Shown: positions 45,079-52,995 of the stretch, piece after piece
Layout of the letters: each line of letters opens with the position of its first letter
Numbering within the stretch: the stretch's first letter is position 1
Assembly: GCA_016871725.1 (NCBI GenBank)
Contig: VHCL01000004.1
Coordinates: 1-64,000 of the forward strand
Direction of reading: 5' to 3'
Source: Verrucomicrobiota bacterium
GTDB taxonomy: Bacteria; Verrucomicrobiota; Verrucomicrobiia; Opitutales; UBA953
DNA length: 64,000 bases
Notes under the pieces: generated by a model
The model's input: the letters and a program-made list of their open reading frames with translations, nothing else
Told to the model about the DNA's origin: nothing
Database searches by the model: none
Position numbers and translations under genes: made by a program

Positions 45079-45775
45079 ACCCTGCGTCGAGTGCGTCGCG
45101 TTGGCCGTGGAGATCGCCGGCCGCCGGATCGTCGACGGCGTGTCGCTGCGGGCGGAACCCGGCCAGGTCGTCGCCGTAGTCGGCCCCAACGGCGCGGGCA
45201 AGACGACGCTCCTGCGCGCCCTCGCCGGCCTGGTCGCCTCGACCGGCGGCCTGCGCGTCGCCGGCGAGGATCCGCGCGCGGCCCCCGCGGGAGCCGCCGC
45301 GCGCCGCCGCGCCTACTGCGCCCAGCAGCCCGTCAGCGCGTGGGACTACCGGGTACGCGACCTCGGCGAGATCGCGCAGGCCGCCGCCTTCGCCGACCGG
45401 CTGGCTGAACTCGGCCTCGCCGAGCTGGCCGATCGTCGCCTCTCCCGGCTGTCGGGCGGCGAACGGAAGGCCGCGCATCTGGCGATGACGCTCGCCGCGG
45501 TCGGCGAACCCTACGGCGCCTTGCTCGTGCTGGACGAACCGACGGCTTCGCTCGACCTCGCGCGGCAGGCCTTGGTCGCGGCGGCGATCCGCGGCTTCGT
45601 CCGCGCCGGCGGAGCCGCCGTGGTGGCGACCCATGACCTCGCCTACGCGCGCGCGTGCGAGACCGTGGTGGTCCTCGCGGAAGGCCGCGCCGTCGGCCTG
45701 GGCGCGCCGCCGGCCGCGCTCACCCCTGTGGTCGTCGCCGCGACCTGGGGCGCGGCGGTTCCGGCGGGAGCGTGA
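45071..45775 (+). CDS. ABC transporter ATPase (BtuD/FecE type)
   Basis: A 234-aa ATPase with Walker A GPNGAGKTT (about 38-46), signature LSGGERKAAHLAM, Walker B LLVLDEPTASLD and switch His in VVATHDL. It powers the preceding FecCD permease. The Q-loop reads YCAQQPVSAWDY, similar to BtuD-type proteins. It overlaps the permease by 8 nt. Its last 56 bp overlap the convergent glycosylase gene tail-to-tail. Confidence 0.92.
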   Translation: MTEPCVECVALAVEIAGRRIVDGVSLRAEPGQVVAVVGPNGAGKTTLLRALAGLVASTGGLRVAGEDPRAAPAGAAARRRAYCAQQPVSAWDYRVRDLGEIAQAAAFADRLAELGLAELADRRLSRLSGGERKAAHLAMTLAAVGEPYGALLVLDEPTASLDLARQALVAAAIRGFVRAGGAAVVATHDLAYARACETVVVLAEGRAVGLGAPPAALTPVVVAATWGAAVPAGA

Positions 45776-46646
45776 CCAGCCGTCCGTGCCGGGCGGCCGA
45801 GAACAGGTATTGCTGCGCGAGGCCGGCGGCGGGGCCGAAATGCGCGCGTCCGAACTGCTCGAGCGCCGCCGGCTTCCAGCCGCGCAGACCGTAGGCGTCG
45901 GCGAGCGCCTGGACGACCCAGGTGTCGACGGGGAAGCTTTCCAGGCGGCCGAAGCCGAACAACGCCACGCAGGCGGCTACCTTGGGACCGACGCCCGGCA
46001 AGGACTGGAGTTCGGCGAGCAAGGCGGGCGTCTCCAAGGCCGCGAACTCTTCGGTCCAACGCGGGCGGGCGAGCAGGCGTCGGGCGGTGCCGCGGAGGAA
46101 AGCCGCGCGGTAACCCAAGGCGCAGGACTTCAGCGTCGCCTCGTCCGCGTCGGCCAGCGCGGACCAGGTGGGCAGCGCATGGTGACCGGCGCCAAGCGGC
46201 TCGCCGAGCTTCGCCGCCAGCCCGGCGACCATCGCGCGGATCTGCAGGATGCGCTTGTTCGAGCTGCACAGGAAACCGATCAGCGTCTCGTGCGGATCCT
46301 GGCGCAGGATCCGCAACCCCGGGAACGCCTCACGCGCGGCGCGGAGTACGGGATCGGAGCGCCACGGCAGGTCGGCGGAAAGCCGGGCCTGCGCGCCTTC
46401 GGCGTCGAGATAGGCACGGAGCGCCGCCTCCGTACCGGAGACGCCCGGCAACCCGCGCCACTCGAGGCCCGCCGCGCCGGAGCGAAGCATGGCGACCGTG
46501 CGGCCGAAGACGCCCACCCAGGCGCCATCGGGCGTCGGGTTCCAACGGAACGACTGGCCGCCGTCGAGCTGCTCGCCGAGCGACGCCGCGGGGACGTCCT
46601 CGGCCAACCGCAAAGGTCGCCAAGCTGTCCACTCCGTCGCGGTCAT
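45720..46646 (-). CDS. OGG1-like 8-oxoguanine DNA glycosylase
   Basis: A 308-aa base-excision repair enzyme. The N-terminal OGG_N domain (LDGGQSFRWNPTPDGAWVGV) is followed by the helix-hairpin-helix LPGVGPKVAACVAL with the catalytic Lys, and the catalytic Asp in FPVDTWV. This places it with OGG1/AlkA-type bifunctional glycosylase/lyases that remove 8-oxoG from DNA. No 4Fe-4S cluster motif, so it is not MutY. The start is ATG 46646, 4 nt after the lipoprotein stop. The Arg/Pro-rich C-terminus is encoded in DNA shared with the ABC ATPase gene. Confidence 0.85.
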   Translation of the reverse strand: MTATEWTAWRPLRLAEDVPAASLGEQLDGGQSFRWNPTPDGAWVGVFGRTVAMLRSGAAGLEWRGLPGVSGTEAALRAYLDAEGAQARLSADLPWRSDPVLRAAREAFPGLRILRQDPHETLIGFLCSSNKRILQIRAMVAGLAAKLGEPLGAGHHALPTWSALADADEATLKSCALGYRAAFLRGTARRLLARPRWTEEFAALETPALLAELQSLPGVGPKVAACVALFGFGRLESFPVDTWVVQALADAYGLRGWKPAALEQFGRAHFGPAAGLAQQYLFSAARHGRLVTLPPEPPRPRSRRRPQG

Positions 46647-46650
46647 GGAC

Positions 46651-47163
46651 TCAGCGTCCGAGGTCGCGAGGCGTGCCCCAGAGGAAGCTGTGCTTGGCGG
46701 CGAGGACCTTGCCCTGCGCATCGACGACCGAGACGCGCCAGGCCAGCGGCCGCCACTTCGCATCGCCGGCCTGCTTGCCGGTCAGGCCGATCACGTATTC
46801 GCCGAACGGAAAGCCGGGGCGGAAGCGGGCGGGGAATTCATAGCGTTCGGCGACGGCGTTCTCCGTGCGCACGACCTGCAGCACCAGCCGGGCGTCGACG
46901 GGGGGCGCATCGGCCAGCTTGACGTAGAAATAATGCCCTTCGCGGGCGGCGGGGTCGGTGCGGAAGACGACGTCGGCGCCGTGGTCTTCCTTGGCGCCGA
47001 AGACGTCCGACGCGCGGGCGACGTCAGCGGCCGAGCGGCGTCGCTCGTTGACGTAGGCGATGCCGGGGACCTCGTCGGACGAGATCACCGGGGTGTCGCA
47101 ACCGGCGAGGAGCAGCGCAGCGAGCGCGGCCCACAACGAGGCCTGGCCCACCGCTCGGCTCAC
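46651..47163 (-). CDS. Putative lipoprotein, unknown function
   Basis: A 170-aa protein with a lipobox: WAALAALLLAGC, so it should be lipidated at Cys (about residue 22). The mature part is beta-rich (ARLVLQVVRTENAV, EYVIGLTGKQ, AWRVSVVDAQGKVLAAKHSF) and resembles no family I recognise. GTG at 47163 overlaps the stop of the 39-aa basic protein (GTGA); GTG at 47151 is an alternative. It lies between that gene and the glycosylase on one probable transcript. Confidence 0.7.
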   Translation of the reverse strand: MSRAVGQASLWAALAALLLAGCDTPVISSDEVPGIAYVNERRRSAADVARASDVFGAKEDHGADVVFRTDPAAREGHYFYVKLADAPPVDARLVLQVVRTENAVAERYEFPARFRPGFPFGEYVIGLTGKQAGDAKWRPLAWRVSVVDAQGKVLAAKHSFLWGTPRDLGR

Positions 47164-47279
47164 TTCTTGGCCTTCTTCTTGCTCGCGGCGGCGCGGGCGA
47201 TCTTGACGCGGGCCTTCTTGCGCTCGAGGTAGGCGCGGCGACGGCGACGCTTGATGACTTTGTTGCTCTGTTGACCCAT
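47160..47279 (-). CDS. 39-aa very basic protein, ribosome-associated candidate
   Basis: ATG to TGA encodes 39 residues, starting MGQQSNKVIKRRRRRAYLER and ending in a Lys-rich AAASKKKAKK; about half the residues are Lys or Arg. Such composition is typical of small ribosomal or rRNA-binding proteins. The MG-x-x-SN-x-VIKRRRR start looks conserved rather than random, and the stop overlaps the next gene's start (GTGA), which supports real translation. It lies about 90 nt downstream of tRNA-Asn on the same strand. Confidence 0.65.
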   Translation of the reverse strand: MGQQSNKVIKRRRRRAYLERKKARVKIARAAASKKKAKK

Positions 47280-47369
47280 GGTGCGTGCATCCTCCCGCAA
47301 CCCCTCGGATGGTCAAGGAGAAGGTGCGCGGACCTTCCCTGGAGGGCCGGGGGAGGAAAGCGTCCTTTC

Positions 47370-47444
<75 letters not shown>

Positions 47445-47646
47445 GTGCGAAAGGAGTCCAATCAAGGCAAGGTCGGGGCGGCTCTGTCAAACAAATCCTC
47501 GCCCCTTCGGCTTGGCGGCCCTCCGACCCAAGCCGCCATTTTCATCGCGAAAGGCTCGGGTTCGCAGGGGTCGCCCGGACATTCACCCCATGGCCCCCTA
47601 ATCTCTGGACACCCCTGTGCGGCCTGTCTTCCTTGTGCTCAATCCC
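47445..47646. other. Intergenic region upstream of the sialic acid cluster
   Basis: About 200 bp between tRNA-Asn (minus) and the first mutarotase (plus). It contains an imperfect inverted repeat (CTTGGCGGCC / AAGCCGCCA, about 47511-47542) but no recognisable promoter or operator; the promoter for the sialic acid genes should lie here. Confidence 0.3.
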
Positions 47647-48618
47647 ATGCGCTGGTCCCGACTTCCTGAAACTCCCAACGCCCCCGGCTGCGGCGGCGCC
47701 TTCGTGGGCACCTCCGGCGACCTGCTGCTCTGCGGCGGCGGTTCGAACTATCCCGACAAGCCGGCCTGGGAAGGCGGCGTCAAGGCCTGGCACGACACGG
47801 TCTATTCGCTGACCAGCACGCGCTCCAAGAAGTGGGCGAGCGTCGGCAAGCTCCCCCGCCCTTGCGGTTACGGCGTGGGCGTCTCGATCCGGCAGGGCCT
47901 GCTGATGATCGGCGGCGCCGATTCGCACCGCCACTACGCCGACTGCTACACGCTGGCCGTCGAAGACGGCGAACTCAAGGTGCGCCCCTTCCCCTTCCTG
48001 CCCCGCCCGCTGGCCTACGCGACCGGCGCGCTCGTCGGCAGCAAGGTCATCGTCGCCGGCGGCACCGAGCGCCCCGACGCCACCGCGGCGTCGTCCAGCG
48101 CCTTCGCGATCGACCTCGCGAACCTCAACGCCGGCTGGAAGGAACTCCCGCTCTGGGCCGGCTCGGGCCGCATGCTCGCCCAGTCCGCCGGCACCAAGGA
48201 CACGTTCTACCTTTTCGGCGGCGTCGCGCTGAGCCCCGGCGCCAAAGGCGTCGAACGCGAATACCTCGCCGACTGCCACGCGTTCACCCTCGGCAAGGAA
48301 TGGCGCCGCCTTTCCCCGATGCCCCGGGCGGTCGCGGGCGCGCCCTCGCCCTGCCCGGTGCTCGAGAACGAGATCCTTGTCCTCGGCGGCGACGACGGCA
48401 AGCTGGCCGGCAAGGTGGGAGCAGCCAAGCACCCCGGCTACGCGAAGACCGTGCTCGCTTACGACAAGTCGACCGACACCTGGACCGAGGCCGAAGCCGG
48501 CTCCGCCCAGGTGCTCTCGACCGGCTGCGCGAAATGGTCCGGCGGCTTCGCCCTGACCAACGGCGAGCTCCGCCCCTTCGTGCGCACCGCCGAAGGCTGG
48601 CTGCTGCGCGCCGAGTAG
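47647..48618 (+). CDS. NanM-like kelch protein (sialic acid mutarotase), cytoplasmic form
   Basis: A 323-aa six-bladed kelch propeller of the cyclically permuted mutarotase family. Signature LCGGGSNYPDKPAWEGG matches the NanM segment Gly-Gly-x-Asn-Phe-Pro-Asp. Kelch Gly-Gly pairs recur: MIGGADSH, VAGGTERPD, LFGGVAL, LGGDDGK. NanM interconverts alpha- and beta-N-acetylneuraminate. No signal peptide is seen from ATG 47647 (a GTG at 47617 adds only ten residues), so this copy may be cytoplasmic, whereas classical NanM is periplasmic. First gene of the plus-strand sialic acid cluster; substrate inferred from context. Confidence 0.8.
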   Translation: MRWSRLPETPNAPGCGGAFVGTSGDLLLCGGGSNYPDKPAWEGGVKAWHDTVYSLTSTRSKKWASVGKLPRPCGYGVGVSIRQGLLMIGGADSHRHYADCYTLAVEDGELKVRPFPFLPRPLAYATGALVGSKVIVAGGTERPDATAASSSAFAIDLANLNAGWKELPLWAGSGRMLAQSAGTKDTFYLFGGVALSPGAKGVEREYLADCHAFTLGKEWRRLSPMPRAVAGAPSPCPVLENEILVLGGDDGKLAGKVGAAKHPGYAKTVLAYDKSTDTWTEAEAGSAQVLSTGCAKWSGGFALTNGELRPFVRTAEGWLLRAE

Positions 48619-48672
48619 TCATTGGGCTGGCGGCCCGGCGGGGACAGGCTACAAAGGACGCACCCCGGCGTC

Positions 48673-49722
48673 ATGCTCCGCCTCACCCCATTGCTCGGCG
48701 TCTTCGCCGTCGCGCTCGGCTGCGCGCAAGGCGAGCCCCTGCCCGACCTCCCCGACCCGCACGGCCGCGCCGGGATGATGGCGGCGGTCCTGCGCGAAGC
48801 GGACGGCGGCGAAGTGATCGTCGCGGCCGGCGGCACGAACTTCCCCGATAAGCCGCTGTGGCAGGGCGGCGCGAAGAAATACCACGCGGAGATCCTCAAG
48901 CTCGCCCGCCAGGACGGCGGCTGGCGCTGGCGCAAGATCGGCGAGCTCCCCGAAGGCCTCGTCGGCGCGGCCTTCTGCGCGACGCCGCGACGCGACGGCC
49001 TCGTCTTCGCCGGCGGCGCCGCGGCCGACGGCCATCGCGCCGGCGTCTGGCGGATCGGGCTCGACGGCAAGGTGTCGCGCTTCGGACCGGATCTTCCGCG
49101 TACGCGGGCTTACGCCGGCTTCGCGGCCGCGAACGGCCACCTCATCGTCGTCGGCGGCACGGACCGGCCGGACGCGACCGAGGCGATCCCGACGCTGACT
49201 TCGCTCGACCTCGACGCTCCCGCGAAAGGCTGGCGGACGACCGACGCCGACCCGGGCTACGGCCGGATCATCCCGCTGGTCGGGGCCGGACCGAACCTCC
49301 TGCTCCGGGCGGGCGGATGCTCGCTCTCCGCGAAGGACGGCAAGCCCTTGCGCGACTACCATGAGGACCTCGCCTACCAGTCCTCGCTCGACTCCGGGCA
49401 TCGTTTCCATGGCCTGCCGCACCCGCTCGCAGGGGCGGCCGGGCCGGGCGTGGCGACGGCGACGCACCTGCTTTTCGTGGGGGGCGACGACGGCTCGCAG
49501 TACGGCCACCCCCATGAGACGCACACCGGGCTGGCCCGGCGCGTCTACGCGATCGACCTGGAATTCCTGGAAGTGACCGAAATCGGCGAATGGCCGCACC
49601 CCGTGGCCGTCGCGCCTTTGCTCCGGCTGGGCGACGACCTCGTCACCATCAGCGGCGAAACGCGCCCCGGCGTCCGCACGCCGAAGCTCACCCGCTGGCC
49701 GATCCCGGCCAGATACCGATGA
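48673..49722 (+). CDS. nanM: NanM-like kelch protein (sialic acid mutarotase), exported form
   Basis: A 349-aa paralogue of the preceding gene, with an N-terminal signal peptide (MLRLTPLLGVFAVALGCAQG; the Cys might be a weak lipobox). The signature is AAGGTNFPDKPLWQGG and kelch motifs VVGGTDRPD and FVGGDDGSQ recur. Probably the periplasmic mutarotase that prepares released sialic acid for uptake. The ATG was chosen at the signal peptide; the frame is open 17 codons further. Its stop overlaps the MFS start by ATGA, so the two are coupled. Confidence 0.82.
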   Translation: MLRLTPLLGVFAVALGCAQGEPLPDLPDPHGRAGMMAAVLREADGGEVIVAAGGTNFPDKPLWQGGAKKYHAEILKLARQDGGWRWRKIGELPEGLVGAAFCATPRRDGLVFAGGAAADGHRAGVWRIGLDGKVSRFGPDLPRTRAYAGFAAANGHLIVVGGTDRPDATEAIPTLTSLDLDAPAKGWRTTDADPGYGRIIPLVGAGPNLLLRAGGCSLSAKDGKPLRDYHEDLAYQSSLDSGHRFHGLPHPLAGAAGPGVATATHLLFVGGDDGSQYGHPHETHTGLARRVYAIDLEFLEVTEIGEWPHPVAVAPLLRLGDDLVTISGETRPGVRTPKLTRWPIPARYR

Positions 49723-50954
49723 ACGAGACCCCCTCCGCTTCCCGCACGGCCTGGCTGGTCGTCGCGCTGCTCATCCCGGTCGCGCTGCTCAACTATCTCG
49801 ACCGGCAGCTGGTGGCCACGATGCAGAAGTCCATCATGGGCGACGTGAGCGGCATCGGCAGCCAGGAACAATGGGGGCACATGCTGGCGTGGTTCAAATG
49901 GACCTATGCGCTGGCCAGCCCCTTCGCCGGCTATGTCGCCGACCGCTTCGGGCGCCGCCACGTCATCGCCCTTAGCCTGCTCGTCTGGTCGGCGGACACC
50001 TGGGCGACGGCCCACGTGCACACCTACGACCAGCTCCTCTGGACGCGGGCCGTGATGGGCCTGAGCGAAGCCTTCTACATCCCGGCGGCGCTCGCGCTCA
50101 TCGCCGACCATCATCTCAACGCCACGCGGTCGCGCGCGGTCGGCGCGCATCAGATCGGCATCTACCTCGGCGTGATGATGGGCAGCCTGGGCGGCTACGT
50201 CGCGGACGATCCGGCCCTCGGCTGGCGCTGGGCCTTCGCCGCGCTCGGCCTGGCGGGCGTCGCCTACGCCTTCCCCCTCTGGTGGGCGCTGCGGGAAGCC
50301 CCGCGCAAGCCGGACGCGGCGGAGGCCGGCGCGCCGCTGGCCGCCGCCGGCGAACTCCTGCGTGACCGCAATTTCCGGCTGCTGCTGCTCTACTTCACCC
50401 TGCCCGCGCTCGCTGGCTGGGTCGTGCGCGACTGGATGCCCAGCGTGCTGCGGAAGGAGCTCGGGCTCACGCAAGGCCTCGCCGGCGTCAGCGCGGTGGT
50501 CTGGTGGCAAGGCGCCGCGATCGCGAGCGCGCTGTTCGGCGGGTGGCTGGCGGACCGGTGGATGCGGCGCAGCCTGCGCGGACGCCAACAGGTAAGCGCC
50601 CTCGGCATGGCGCTGATCGCCCCGGCGCTGCTTGGCGTCGGCATCGTGATCGACCAAGGTTCGCTGCCCCTGGCCATCAGCTTCCTGGTGCTGTTCGGCC
50701 TCGGCTGGGGCCTCTTCGACGGCAACAACATGCCGATCCTCGCGCAGATCGCCCGACCCGGACGCCGGGCCACCGGCTACGGCCTGATGAACCTCGCCAG
50801 CATCTCCTGCGGGGGGCTGTCGGACGTCGGCTTCGGGTGGCTGCGCGACCAGCACGTCCCGCTGAACCTCATCTTCGCCGGCTTCGCGGCCGTGGCTTGT
50901 CTCTCCGCCTGGCTTGTCCTTAGCATCAGACCCGCCTCCGCAGACCTGCGCTGA
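49719..50954 (+). CDS. MFS transporter, probable sialic acid importer
   Basis: A 411-aa major facilitator protein with twelve hydrophobic helices. Motif A GYVADRFGRRHV lies between helices 2 and 3 and a second copy, GWLADRWMRRSLRG, between 8 and 9. NYLDRQLVATM in helix 1 is typical of the anion:cation symporter/hexuronate-like group that includes sialate transporters. Placed between NanM and NanA genes, it probably imports N-acetylneuraminate; this is inferred from context. The start overlaps the upstream stop by 4 nt, and it ends 5 nt before nanA. Confidence 0.85.
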   Translation: MNETPSASRTAWLVVALLIPVALLNYLDRQLVATMQKSIMGDVSGIGSQEQWGHMLAWFKWTYALASPFAGYVADRFGRRHVIALSLLVWSADTWATAHVHTYDQLLWTRAVMGLSEAFYIPAALALIADHHLNATRSRAVGAHQIGIYLGVMMGSLGGYVADDPALGWRWAFAALGLAGVAYAFPLWWALREAPRKPDAAEAGAPLAAAGELLRDRNFRLLLLYFTLPALAGWVVRDWMPSVLRKELGLTQGLAGVSAVVWWQGAAIASALFGGWLADRWMRRSLRGRQQVSALGMALIAPALLGVGIVIDQGSLPLAISFLVLFGLGWGLFDGNNMPILAQIARPGRRATGYGLMNLASISCGGLSDVGFGWLRDQHVPLNLIFAGFAAVACLSAWLVLSIRPASADLR

Positions 50955-50959
50955 AACCG

Positions 50960-51877
50960 ATGTCCCCCTTCCGCTTCCACGGGCTCTGCCCCGCGACCCA
51001 CACGCCCTTCCACGCCGACGGCACGCTGAACCTCGGCGTCGTCGAGCGCCAGGCCGAGCACCTCCTCGCGCGGAAGATCGACCGGGTGTTCATCGGCGGC
51101 ACCACCGGCGAAAGCGCCTCGCTCAAGGTCGGCGAACGCCGGGCCCTCGGCGACCGTTGGGCCGAGGTCTCGCGTTCGTCCGGCATCAAGGTCGTCGTGC
51201 ATGTCGGCGCGCAATGCCTGGCCGACGCGGCGGAGCTCGCCGAGCAGGCGCAGCGCAACCAGGCCAGCGCGGTCTCGATGATCGCGCCGTCGTACTTCAA
51301 GCCGCGCAGCCTCGAGGACCTCGTCGCGAGCTGCGCGCAGGTCGCGGCGGCGGCGCCCGCCCTGCCCTTCTACTACTATGACATCCCGGCGATGACCGGC
51401 ATCGCGGGTTTCCCGGTGGACGACTTCCTCCGGGCGGCCGCCCCGCGCATCCCGAACCTGGCGGGCGTCAAGTATTCCAACCCCGACCTCGGCGCCTACC
51501 TGCTCGGCAAGCGCCTCGACGGCGGAAGGTACGACCTGCCTTGGGGCATCGACGAATACTTCCTCGCGGCGCTGACGATGGGCGCGCAAGGCGGCGTCGG
51601 CAGCACCTACAATTTCGTCCCCGGACCGCTCCAGCGCATGATGGCCGCCTTCCCGCAGGGCGACCTCGCGACCTGCCAGCTCGAGCAGGACCGGATGATG
51701 CAGGTGATCCGCATCGTGGCCCGCCGCGGCTACATGGGTTGCGCCAAGGCGCTGATGACCCACCTCGGCGTCCCGGTCGGCCCCGCCCGGCTGCCCAACG
51801 GCAACCCTGACGCCGCCGGCGTCAAGGCGATGCTGGGCGAGCTCGACGCCATCGGCTTCTTCTCATGGAAAGACTGA
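50960..51877 (+). CDS. nanA: N-acetylneuraminate lyase (DHDPS/NAL family)
   Basis: A 305-aa class I aldolase that cleaves N-acetylneuraminate to pyruvate and N-acetylmannosamine. Carboxylate-binding GGTTGES (about 46-52), catalytic Tyr in FYYYDIPAMTG (about 139) and Schiff-base Lys171 in AGVKYSNPD agree with NAL rather than DapA, which usually has Tyr-Asn-Val-Pro; the Tyr-Asp-Ile-Pro form is frequent in lyases from sialic acid clusters. The neighbours NanM, sialidase and epimerase support this. It overlaps the sialidase gene by 13 nt. Confidence 0.88.
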   Translation: MSPFRFHGLCPATHTPFHADGTLNLGVVERQAEHLLARKIDRVFIGGTTGESASLKVGERRALGDRWAEVSRSSGIKVVVHVGAQCLADAAELAEQAQRNQASAVSMIAPSYFKPRSLEDLVASCAQVAAAAPALPFYYYDIPAMTGIAGFPVDDFLRAAAPRIPNLAGVKYSNPDLGAYLLGKRLDGGRYDLPWGIDEYFLAALTMGAQGGVGSTYNFVPGPLQRMMAAFPQGDLATCQLEQDRMMQVIRIVARRGYMGCAKALMTHLGVPVGPARLPNGNPDAAGVKAMLGELDAIGFFSWKD

Positions 51878-52983
51878 TCCGCCTCCTCGCCGCGCTCGCC
51901 TGCGCGGCGTCCGCCCACGCCCAGCCCACCCTCGTCGGCGACGCGCCCGTCGCCGTCTTCGAAGCGAAGAAGAACCTGCCGCACGCCTCCGTCCGGATCC
52001 CGGCGCTGCTCCGGACCAAGAAAGGCACGCTGATCGCGGCCGCCGAGGCGCGCGACAAGGCGACCGATCAGGCCGGCAACGACCTCGTCGTCGCGACGTC
52101 CAAGGACGACGGCGTCACTTGGTCCAAACCCCGCGTGGCCTACGACCAGGGCAAGGACAGCTGCAACAACCCGACGCTGGTGGAGGACGAGCTCGTCGGG
52201 CGCGTCTATCTCTTCTTCCAGACCTTCCCCGCGGGCAGCCACGAATTCGGCGGCCTGCCCGTCGGCGACGCGCCGGAGGGCACGCGCATCCGCGTGATCG
52301 CTTCGGACGACGAAGGCGAGACGTGGTCGCGTCCGGCGGACCTGACCAAGGACCTGAAGCCGGCGGGCGCGGTCACGACGGCCTCCGGCCCGGGCGTCGG
52401 CATCAAGCTGAAGGCCCCGGCGCACGCCGGCCGCCTGGTGATCCCCTTCAACTCCCAGGACAAGAAGCGCAACTTCGTGAACTGGGTCGCCTACAGCGAC
52501 GACGGCGGCCGCTCCTGGCATCGCGGCGGCGACGTCCCTCAGGACGGCGGCCGGCAGCTCAATGAGGTCCAAGTCGCCGAAGCGCGCGACGGCACGCTCT
52601 ACCTGAATTCCCGCCGCTGGAAGGGCGCCGCCTTCCGCAAGGTGGCTTGGTCGAAGGACGGGGGCCAGACGTGGAGCCCGGCGACGGACGAATCCGCGCA
52701 CCCGGATCCGACCTGCCAGGGCTCCCTGCTCCGCATCGACGAAGGCGCGAGCACCCGCTTCTACTTCCTCAACCCGGCCGGCAAGGGACGGTCCAACGGC
52801 ACGCTCCGACGCTCGGATGACGGCGGCAAGACGTGGTCCCAGTCGACGCTGCTCTTCCCCGGCCCGTTCGCCTACAGCTCGATGGCGCCCGTCAAGGGCG
52901 GCCTGGGCGTGCTGTACGAACCGGCCGGCAACTCGACGGTGCTCTACCGCCGCGTCGCCCTCGAGCCGACGGCCGGACGCTGA
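51865..52983 (+). CDS. nanH: Exo-alpha-sialidase (GH33), secreted
   Basis: A 372-aa enzyme with signal peptide (MERLIRLLAALACAASAHAQ). The RIP motif VRIPALLR (Arg44) and five Asp-boxes (SKDDGVTW, SDDEGETW, SDDGGRSW, SKDGGQTW, SDDGGKTW) define a bacterial sialidase. The acid Glu is probably in QLNEVQVAE and the nucleophile Tyr in PFAYSSM. It removes terminal sialic acids from glycans outside the inner membrane. It overlaps nanA by 13 nt and is the last gene of the plus-strand cluster, convergent with the epimerase. Confidence 0.92.
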   Translation: MERLIRLLAALACAASAHAQPTLVGDAPVAVFEAKKNLPHASVRIPALLRTKKGTLIAAAEARDKATDQAGNDLVVATSKDDGVTWSKPRVAYDQGKDSCNNPTLVEDELVGRVYLFFQTFPAGSHEFGGLPVGDAPEGTRIRVIASDDEGETWSRPADLTKDLKPAGAVTTASGPGVGIKLKAPAHAGRLVIPFNSQDKKRNFVNWVAYSDDGGRSWHRGGDVPQDGGRQLNEVQVAEARDGTLYLNSRRWKGAAFRKVAWSKDGGQTWSPATDESAHPDPTCQGSLLRIDEGASTRFYFLNPAGKGRSNGTLRRSDDGGKTWSQSTLLFPGPFAYSSMAPVKGGLGVLYEPAGNSTVLYRRVALEPTAGR

Positions 52984-52995
52984 GCCGACGCGCCC

